Below, in pieces: positions 1 to 9,400 of a stretch of DNA of 32,500 nucleotides (its first letter is position 1; each line of letters opens with the position of its first letter). The notes under the pieces were generated by a model. The model was not told where the DNA came from. It searched no databases and was given only the letters and a program-made list of their open reading frames with translations. A program made the position numbers and the translations under genes. The DNA lies in the NCBI GenBank assembly GCA_905221605.1, contig CAJNDS010000269.1:429267-461766 (forward strand), given 5' to 3'. The stretch is from Symbiodinium natans (lineage: Eukaryota; Sar; Dinophyceae; Suessiales; Symbiodiniaceae).

Positions 1-94
1 AGGGTTTAGGGTCTAAACCCCAAGCCCTACACCCTAACCCTAAACCCTAAACCCCAAAACCCCAAAACCCAAAACCCTAAACCCTAGGGCTCAG

Positions 95-146
95 CAATCG
101 AGGCCGGAGCCCATGAACAAGAAAGAGGCCCTGACCGGCTCTGTGG
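95..146 (+). CDS. Possible exon upstream of the phosphodiesterase exons (unrecognised)
   Basis: An island without repeats, following ctcag and ending before a GT that leads into TTTAGGG repeats. One frame reads QSRPEPMNKKEALTGSV, hydrophilic and open. No family is recognisable. It could be a 5' exon of the phosphodiesterase gene or of a gene that starts before the window. Confidence 0.25.
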
Positions 147-283
147 GTTTCGGGTTTAGGGTTTTAGGGTTTTAGGGTTTTTTGGGGTTTAGGGTTTTAG
201 GTTTTGGGGTTCAGGGTTTAGGGTTTGGAGTTTTAGGGTTGTTGGGGTTTAGGGTTTTTGGGGTTTTAGCGTTTAGGTTTCAG

Positions 284-363
284 GGTCTGTCGGACACGGA
301 TCCAGCCGGAATTCAACCCGATCTTGGTCTGAACGCGTTGCCTTTTCTTGGGGGTGGCACGCT
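284..363 (+). CDS. Possible exon just upstream of the phosphodiesterase exons
   Basis: Starts after tttcag and ends at a strong GTGAGC donor. Two frames are open. One (SDTDPAGIQPDLGLNALPF) looks more protein-like. The other ends in phase 0, as needed to join the exon at 388. I cannot decide between them. Confidence 0.35.
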
Positions 364-387
364 GTGAGCCCCTGTGCATCATTCCAG

Positions 388-435
388 ACTGCCTTCCTTC
401 AACTCGGTCGCTGGAAGTTTGACTCCTATGCCTTT
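388..435 (+). CDS. Phosphodiesterase exon: start of catalytic domain (WxFD)
   Basis: Follows attccag and reads TAFLQLGRWKFDSYAF in phase 0. The WKFDSYAF stretch matches the W-x-FD-x-F segment that opens class I phosphodiesterase domains. It ends at GTCAGC and joins the exon at 545 in phase 0. Confidence 0.6.
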
Positions 436-3400
436 GTCAGCCTGGCTTGTGTTGCTTCCGTGCCTGCACTTGCAACCCTAAACCCTAGCTTCTCCCTAAC
501 CCTAAACCCGACCCTAACCCCTCGTTTTAATCCTTCTGTGCCAGGACGAGCAGCATGGCAACGCGCTGCCCCGGCCCTGGTTTTTGGTGGATCGCGGAGC
601 AGCGGAGCAGCCTCAGAAAGGTATTGGAACTGGTATCCCCTCTCTCCTGACCTGGCAGGGCCTCATCGGTTGTACAGTCCTTGTAAACCCTGTTGCATCG
701 AACCCATAGCCGGAGACCTTGCACTTTCCATATTCGGGGATCTGTATATTCATATATATATATATACATATATATATATATTATATATATATCTATCTAC
801 ATACACATAGGTTCTGCAGAAAGTAGATTCAGGAAAGGATCAGGTCCCCATCCCTCGCTTCAGGTTGCACGCGGGTTTCACCGCGGGTGCTGAGTTCCTC
901 GCAGAGGCCCGGGCCCCCCATGGCTTGCAAATGCTACAGTTTTCTCGATGGTCAGTTCTCAAAAATGTGGTCCCTTTTTGGGGGGTACAGTACCCTAAAC
1001 ATGAGGGGCCGCCTTTTTATAATAGTGATTCCAAGAAAGGACCGTAAGTTAGAGCAATGGCCAGATGTCCGGCGCTTCTCCTAGATCTGTGCAAGCCTCG
1101 CAAGGCAGAAGTCGCGAATTTCCAGATGGTGCTGAGGCAGAAGATACAACTGTTGGCTTGCCCTTTCCCACTATGTTTTTCAACGGCCGCGCTTGTAGCA
1201 CGGTTCTGCAATCAGGTGCCAGAAGCAGGATTTGGTATGGGATTTGGGCACCTGACTCCAGATTGTCTCTTGCGTCGCAGGGGCTTCCTGCAAGACGTGC
1301 AGAGACAGTACCGCGACGTCCCGTATCACAACTACATCCATGCAGTGGATGTCCTGAGTTCCACGATGTACTTCATGTTCGAGGAGCCCGTGCCTGTGCA
1401 TTTTTTGTCCCTCAAAAGCAGAGGCAGAGCATGGGTGAGCCCCCCCTGAACCCTAAGCTGCCCTAAGCCCTAAACCCTAAACCCTAAACAAGCCCGAAAG
1501 CTTCCTCCTTGAGAGGACCGGAGGGTTAGCAGACTGCCCTTGTCCTCCATACCGCGGCTGGCAGCTTTCGTTGCAGTGGCGACCCAAGAGCTGGGAGGGT
1601 TTGGAGGGTTTAAGGGGTGAGGGTTTGGGGTTTGAGGGGTTTAGAGTTTAGGGTTTGAGGTGTTTAGGGTTTAGGGTTTAGAGGTTTAGGGTTTGGGGCT
1701 GAGGGTTTGCGACAATATTGCGCAGAAGCTGTGAAGGTTGGGATGCAGAGTGGAGGGCCATCAGGGTTTAAGCTTAAACTCAAGTCAACTGCCTGCTTCC
1801 AACAATGGGGCCGGCAAAGAAAAAGAACGACAAGGCCCGCGGCTGGGGGTTGAGGGTAAGGCAGGAGAACAAGCTCGGGCTCGGGCCGGCAGTGGGTGCT
1901 ACGGAAGGCGGGCAAGCGAGCTAGAGGTGAGGGGCTTTCGCGACGCCCCTGACTTTAGCGTTCATTAGGCCATGAAGGGTTGAGGTTTGGAGGCTTTCGG
2001 GTTTAGGGTGTAGGGTTTAGGGTGTAGGGTTTAGGGTGTAGGGTTTGGAGGGTTTAGGCTGGTAGAGTGTCAGAACTAGGAGACGACCGAGGCCGTGATT
2101 CACGATGTCGGCCACTTCGGGAGGTGCACAGAATGAGCTTGAGAAGCAGCACCTGCTATGTAAGCGTTTAGGGCTTAGGGTTTAGGGTTTAGGGTTTGGG
2201 GTGCAGGATTTGGGGTTCAGGGTGTAAGGGTTTAGGGGCTCCTGATGGGTTTGTATTAAAGGGAAATATCGGGTCCTGTTGGGAACATACATCCCCAACA
2301 CGCAATTCGATTGCGTGGGTAGGGGGCGGGAAGGGATTCAACTACGGCATCTGTGTGCCAGGAGCAACCGGTATCACATCGCGAGCCATGACCCTGTGGC
2401 CATATTGTTCAACGCACCCAGCTCAGAAGCAGCACTTGGAGGTTGCCGGGGTACTCAGAATTGGCGTTTAGTGCCCTGAATAGGATAATCAGAAAGTACA
2501 ACTACAATTACCCTTCCCTACACCCTAAACCCTAAACCATAAACCTTAAACCCTTATCCCTTAACCCTAAGCCCTAAACCCCTAACCCCGAAACCCTAAA
2601 CCCTAAACCCTAAACCCTAAACCCTAAACCCTAAACCCTAAACCCTAAACCCTACTCATAAGTACCCACGAACCTCCAAGCAGCAGCGGCCGGGCTGGCG
2701 GGTGGGCACCTGAAGCGCTGCTGAGGACCAGTCGCCCCTGGAGAACATGCACTGCACCATCGGTCCCTGCCTTGCGCGTGAAGCCCGAAGACTTTTCAAC
2801 CCTAAGCCGAACCCTAAACTTTAAACCCCTAAACCCTAACTCCCTAAACCCTAAACTCCCTAAACCCTAAACCCTAAACGCCAAACTCCCCAAACCCTAA
2901 ACTCCCTAAACCCTAACTCCCTAACTTCCTAAACTCCCTAAATCCCTAACCCCTGAAACCCTGACACCCCTTAAAAAAACTCCCTCGAATCCCGAAAGCA
3001 CCCTAAACCCTAAACCCTAAACCCTAAACTCCCTAAACTCCCTTAAAATCGCATCCCTTTTGCGTGCCGAGGTTTCAGCATCCTCCAGCAGCCCAACGCG
3101 GCGCTTTTCAAGCGGAAGTCCTGCATCTCGGAGGACTTTTTTGTGCGGGAGCTTCCGCGGGTTTTAGGGTTTTGGGGTTTAGGGGGTTTAGGGTTTAGGG
3201 TTTGGGGTTTGGGGTTTGGGGGTTTGGGGTTTAGGGTTTAGGGTTTAGGATTTAGGAGGTTCATGGGTTACTTCATAAGTGAGGTGTAGGGTTTTGGGTT
3301 GTAAGTTATACGGGTAGCTTAGGCTTACTTGAGAATTGGGTTGTAGAGTTTAGGGTGATAAGGGTAGTCCTATAGCCTTAAGGTATGTAGTTGAGGTTAT

Positions 3401-6400
3401 GTAGCCTCATCCAGGGTACCGGTACTTGCCCCAGGCCACTTATCAGTAATTAACTCTCCGAAGTTCCCGGTTGTGGGTAGTTCTCCAATGGGGCGCAGAT
3501 TTGTGATTTGGGGGCGGGGGCGGGGATTGGGGGTAATACCCTTCTCAGCCCTGAACCCTGAACCTTTAGGGTTTAGGGCGTGGTGCCAAAAAACGGTGTA
3601 GGGATTGGGTTTTTTGAGGAATGCCCGCCCCTGTTTTGGGACATGCCCAGTGGAAAAGCGGCCCCGATCGAGGACCCAGATGGGTGCAACGAGTGCACAG
3701 GCCCAGCATCCAAAATGCCGGACAGAGATGGGACCCTGGGCAGGTCTGATGGGTTTAGGGTTTAGGGTTTAGGGTTTAGGGTTCAGGGTTCAGGGTTCAG
3801 GGTTTGCGGGTCTAGGATTGAGGGTTCAGGGTTCAGGATTTCGGGGTGCTTCTGAAGCAGATACGAAATCAGCAGCCCGCAGGCGCCCAGACTCAAGCAC
3901 TCCCCAACCTGCCTGATTTGACCGGGGCCACTTAAACCCGAGGTTTAGGGTTCAGGGGTTAGGGTTTAGGGTTTAGGGTTTAGAGGCCTGTGCCTGGAGA
4001 CTCCCCCTGCCACCTTACGCCATGTTGGAGCAGGTCTGCCAGACGCAGACTTCGCACTGTTGAGGCCGTCAGAGTGCATGCCAGCCCCAGTCGCATGTCG
4101 TCGTCTTCGCACAGTCCTGGTTTGGGTTTAGGGTTTAAGGTTTAGGGTTTAGGGTTTAGGGCTTGGGGCTTGGGGTTTAGGGTTTAGGGTTTCAAGAAGA
4201 GCCCAGAATTCAGAACAGCGACCATACGGTGGTCTGACCAAACCCGACCCCAAACCCTAAACCCTAGACCGGCCAAGCCCCAAACCCTGAGCCTTAAACT
4301 CTAAACCTTGGTACACCCTAAATCCTAAACCTAGACCCTAAACCCTAAACTGAGTTTAACGAGCATTGGCGAGGCGCATAGTGGTGGAGAGCGTGCTGTC
4401 CACGGACATGTCCAAGCACTTTGAAACCTTGGCCAGGTGGGCCACCGACCACTCACAACCCTAACTCCTAAGCCCTAAACCCGAAACCCCATTCCCCATC
4501 AAGTCCTCGGCCTTAGTCAGAATGCTCTTTCAGAATGTTTGTGGTCTGCATGATTGGGAGGGTTCGTTGCAGCCAGAGGCCAAAGGATTTAGATTGCATG
4601 AGGCAAACATGAGTTGCAGCATGAGGTTTGGAACGGCTTGGCCCTGGAACCCTAAACCGTTAAGCCTCAAACCCGGCAAGCCTCCAAACCCCACCCCTAC
4701 ACCCTAAACCCCGAACCCCTACTAAACCCCCCCAAAAAACTAAACCCCCCCCCAAAAAAAAAAGCCCTAAACCTTAGCCCTAAACCCTAAACCCTAGCCC
4801 TAAACCCTAAACCCTAAACGCCCCAAGAACCCTTGGTGGTTGGCGATTTCTGACGCCCACGCGGCAGGTTCAAAGCCTCCATCAACTTCTGTGAGCACGG
4901 GCCCCGGACATGAGGGACCCGCCAAGGGGTTTAGGGGTTTAGGGTTTAGGGGTTTAGGGTTTAGGGTTTAGGGTTTAGGGTCTAGGGGTTTTGGGGTTTC
5001 GGGTTTAGGGTTCAGGGTTTAGGGGTTTAGGGGTTCAGGGTTTAGGGTTTAGGGGTTTAGGGTTTAGGCTTTAGGGTTTAGAGTTCAGGGGTTTCGGGTT
5101 TAGGGTTTAGGGGTTTAGGGTTTAGGGGTTTAGGGGTTTAGGGGTTAGGGGTTTAGGGTTTAGGGGTTCAGGGTTTTGGGTTTACGGTTTAGGGTTTAGG
5201 GCTTTAGGGGTTTTAGGGTTTAGGGGTTTAGGGGCTCAGGGTTTAGGGGTTTAGGGTTTAGGGTTTAGGGTTGAGGGTTTGAAAACCCCTAAACCCCCCT
5301 AAGCCCCGCTTAACCCCTAAGCCCTTCGAAGCCTGGCGGGAGGGGATTCTTTGAGGGACCCTCCGGAGATGCGCTAGGGCCGAGGTCACTCCGGCCCCCG
5401 CTGCTGCGCTCCCAAAAGCCTGTGACCCGACCGTAATCCCCATGGACCCTACGGTTTAGGGTTTAGGGTTTAGGGTCTAGGGTTTAGGGTTTAGGGTTTA
5501 GGGTTTAGGGTTTAGGTAAACCCTAAACCCCCAAAATCCTGCACTGGCCCGTGACACACCCACAAAGCCTCAGAAGCACCAGAGAAAGCTCCGACAAACC
5601 CTGCAAAAACCGAAGCCCTAACAAAGCCCTCAGCGAGAACTCTCAAGCAGCCCGAAGCCCGACACCCCAAACCCTAGACCCTGAATTCTAAGCATCTTAA
5701 ACCCTTAACCCTTAACCGTAAGGAACTAAGGAACCCTTGACCCTAAACTCTAAACCCTGGGCCCTTAACCCGAAAGCCTTGACCCTAAACCCTAAAACCT
5801 TGAACCCTTGACTCCAGACCCTAAACCCTGAACCCTGAACCCTAAACCAAAAAACGCTTCCAAGGTCCGCGGACCAGTCCCGGTCCAATGAGGAGGCACC
5901 CATCTTCGCTGAGTCTTCGGTTCGGCGCCCAGGAGCTTTTTCTAGGGTTTAGGGGTTTAGGGTTTAGGGTTTAGGGCTTCAGGGGGTTGGGGCGTTTAGG
6001 GTTTGGGGCTTGGGCGGGTTTAGGGGTTTAGCAACGTGTCTAGGGCTTGGGGGGGTTGGGGTTTGGGGTTTAGGAGTTTAGGGGCTTTGGAGTTGGGGTT
6101 TAGGGTTGAGCGTTCAAACCCTAAACCCTAAGCCCAATGATATCCCAACACACCCGATTCCGCAAAGTATTTCTGGAGTGTCCAAGCGCCCGTGTGACTC
6201 TCAAGGAATCAAAGCCAAACTCTAAAAGCCCCCCAAAACACCCTAAGCCCCAAAGCCCAAGCCCTAAACCCCTAAACCCCTAAACCCTAGACCCCTCAAC
6301 CCTAACACCCTAACCCCCGAAGAGCCAGGTCGGCCTTCTGAGCCCCATGATCAAAATCCCAATGCAAGAGACCCTCTTGAACCCAAGAGTTGAAATCCAA

Positions 6401-9400
6401 GGTCCCTGCCCTGAGCCCCAAACGCGAGTTTAGGGTTTAGGGCTTAGGGATTAGGGTTTAGGGCTGGGGGTGGGCACTCCAGGTATACTCTGCCAGGGCT
6501 CATATGGCACCCTTCTCATCGGAAAAGGGACCCGACTTTGGAGAAGGTTTCCAAACAAAGACCGTTTGCAAGCAAGAGAGGTTTAGGGTATAGGGTTTAG
6601 GGTTTAGGGTGTAGGGTTTAGGGTTTGGGGTTTAGGGTTTAGGGTGCTAGCAAACCAGGCTGTGTTCATAAGCATGGGGTTCTTAATACTAGATAGACCA
6701 ATGGCTTGTGCATGAAGATTCCTGTTCTTTAAAAGAATGAGGTGAGGCAGTTGTTGTTCGTCTCTCCATTAATGCGATCTGATTACAAGGGGTAAAGCGT
6801 TACTGCCAGCAAGCTTCTCCAGAGAATTCTTGCACGCATCTTGACATAGGTGTTTTGTCACATGTGCTTCAAGGACAACAACATATCTCCGCTGCAAATT
6901 TGAACACCTTGGCTTGCGATGAAGGCTGACAGATCTGCCCGGGTCGTCTCCATTTACCTGAAGGCCAAGACTTTGATTCCATCTTCCCAGGAACTTGGCT
7001 TGGCCCTAACCCTAAACCCTAAACCCTAAATCCTAAACCCTAAACCCTAAACCCTAAGCCCTAAGCCCTAAGCCCTAAGCCCTAAGCCCTAAGCCCTTTT
7101 GTGGCTGATTCCCGCTGTGCAGGCTGCCGACATCGGCCATGCGGGGAAACCCACAGCGCCGGCCTTAGCCGGAGAGCGCTTCGGTAGGGTTTAGGGTTTA
7201 GGGTTTCGGGTTTAGGGTTTCGGGCGTAAATTCGGTGTGCACCAAGGACATCACAAAGCGGATGACTATTCGCATCCACATGCGGCGGCCTTAACTTCTC
7301 TTTGCGTAAATCGGATGCCCTCATCCCAGGGCCCTCGCCACGTCGGATGTAACCCTAAACCCTAAACCCCCCTAAGCCCTGAACCCTAAACCCTAAACCC
7401 TAAACCCCAAACCCCAAACCCCAAACCCCAAACCCCAAACCCCAAACCCCAAACCCTACCGTGGAGGATGCCCCGCAAGCCCTTGGAGTGAGCTTTGTGC
7501 CATGGGTGCCATGGGTGCCATGACGAGAGCTGCACCTTCAAGAAGACCCGAGTCTCTACAACAAGTCCAGCAAGTAAGCCCCAAACCCTGAACCCTAAAC
7601 CCTAAACCCTAAACCCTAAACCCTAAACCCTAAACCCTAAACCCTAAACCCTAAACCCTAAACCCTAAACCCTAAACCCAAACCCCAAACCCTAAACCCT
7701 AAACCCTAACCCCAAACCCTAAACCCTAGCCCCCCCTCAAAGCAACAAAAAAAAAGCGATAAAGAGGGGGCATCTCGCTTCATGCCAGGGAGTTCTTCGC
7801 GCAGGGGGAGGAAGAGCGACAGTGCATGGCTCAGCGGCTTCAACCGGGAGGGCGCTGGGTTGAGAGTTTGGCATCTAGGTTTTTGAGGGCTTAGGGTTTA
7901 GGGTCGTTGCCTTAAACCCTAAACCCTCGATCCTAAGCCCTAATCCCTAACCCAGCACCTGAAGCCTTGGGAAGCCCCGCGTGTACTGCAGGCCTGGCTC
8001 CCCACATCTCCCCACCACCATCCCCCCCCAAGCGAAAACTGACTCCCGCCGCCCAAAACACTTGAAACCCTCAAGCCTAGGCCTCAACCCCCACACACCG
8101 AACCCTAAACCCTACACCCCAAACCCACCCCAAGCCCTCTAAACCCTAGGCCCCAAAAGCCCTAAACCCAAAAGCCCCCCAAGCCCTGAAAGCCCTAAAC
8201 CCTAAACCCCCGAAACCCCAAGCCCAAACCCTAAACCCTCAACCCTAAGCCCTACGACAAAGAACAGCTCCCTTCGGAGGCTCGGACTCCCCATCTCACC
8301 GCTCTGCGACCGGAGCGAGGTGAACATCCCCACCTCCCAGGCCTGAGTTTCGGTTTTATGGTTTAGGGTTTGGGGGATGGGGTTCCGAGTTAGAGTTTTT
8401 GTTTTTGTTTTTGGGTTTGCGGGTTTAGGGTTTGGGGTGTGGTGTTTAGGGTTTGGGGTTTGCGGTTTTGTGTGATATTGCGCAAAATCTGGGATGCAGA
8501 ATAGCCCCCATCCAGCACGTCTGTCCCAAAAAATCCAAAGGTCGGGGTTGTCGGGCACCCCAGGATCTGCTTCTCTAAAGACCTGCGGTGAAGCTTCTGA
8601 AGCTGTTTCTGGCCGGTTCGGACGAAAAAGCTTCTCTGCAACTGAAATGTCAAGCAATCTACTGTAAAATTTTGGATTCCTGGCCACCCCGTTATTGTTC
8701 TCATCGGACCGCCCGTCCCCCCCCCCCCCCCCCCCAGTATAAGCAGCTCTTCGGCCGAACGTTGCAATTCTCACCCCATAAATGCATGATAAGTCAGCAT
8801 TAGGGTTTAGGGTCTGGGGCGGTCGGGTTGATGGTTCACACGAAACAAGGAATGTATGAGGTGTATAGAGTTTAGAGCTGAGGGTTCAGGGGTTTCATCC
8901 TTCCTGATGGGCTCATGGCTTACCTCCTTTCTACAGCTTGGGAAGTTTGCTAAACAGGCTGAATTGGGGCAGGGGAGGGGAGAGAACGGGGGGCTTGGGG
9001 CCCCAACATAGGGGTGGGTGTTCCTTGAATGAGGATGACAATGATCATACTTTAATACTTTGGGGGGGTACATCGGGGGGCACCCCGGTTTTTGGCCAAA
9101 ATACCCAACTCAGGCGACTGTACCCTGATCCCATAGCAACCCGCCTCCAAAGTATAGTAGGGAACCCACAACCCCACAGCCCCAACACCCTAAACCTTAA
9201 ACCCCTAAACTCCAAGGCCCTAAACCCCCTAAAGCCTGGGGTGTCAGGGCTCTTGCTTTCAGGTGGGCTTCCTACGCCACCTCGTCATTCCTCTGTACCA
9301 GGCCACCACAATCCAGCAGCCGTTTCAAGGTTAGGGGGTTGTTTAGGGTTTAGGGTTTAGGGTTGAGGCTTGAAGGCGTGTGGGGTTTAAGATTTCGGGG

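Larger units (their letters stand above)
1386..2725. repeat. Telomere-type repeats in phosphodiesterase introns (first block)
   Basis: Tracts at about 1440-1490 (CCCTAAA), 1600-1700 and 1985-2055 (TTTAGGG with TGTAGGG variants), 2163-2240 (TTTAGGG) and 2515-2655 (CCCTAAA, nine near-perfect units at the end). All fall between the exons at 1281, 1893, 2080, 2362 and 2726. Confidence 0.9.
2763..4867. repeat. Telomere-type repeats in phosphodiesterase introns (second block)
   Basis: CCCTAAA/CTCCCTAAA at 2800-3050, TTTAGGG at 3160-3255, 3755-3830, 3945-3985, 4125-4195; CCCTAAA at 4250-4350, 4455-4490 and 4640-4820. The islands at 3255-3540, 3580-3720, 3845-3930 and 3985-4120 between them contain no exon I can support. 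Confidence 0.9.
6996..8250. repeat. Telomere-type arrays around the ADIGH and EFFAQG exons
   Basis: CCCTAAA/CCCTAAG at 7004-7095, TTTAGGG at 7186-7224, CCCTAAA then CCCCAAA at 7350-7457, a long CCCTAAA run at 7580-7735, and degenerate CCCTAAA at 8090-8250. The CCCCAAA block (about 7398-7455) is a homogeneous variant array. Confidence 0.9.

Noticed and set aside
1-60. Chromosome end (telomere) at the window start
   Set aside because: The tract is short, degenerate, of mixed orientation, and the same repeats occur throughout the window beside exons.
364-810. 148-codon + strand ORF
   Set aside because: It reads through telomere units and a TA microsatellite; only 388-435 and 545-620 inside it carry phosphodiesterase sequence, and the rest is intron.
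8202-8774. 190-codon minus-strand ORF
   Set aside because: Made of repeat translation (NPKPANPKTK-like) and a poly-Gly tract from poly-C; it overlaps the secure + strand exon 8280-8340.
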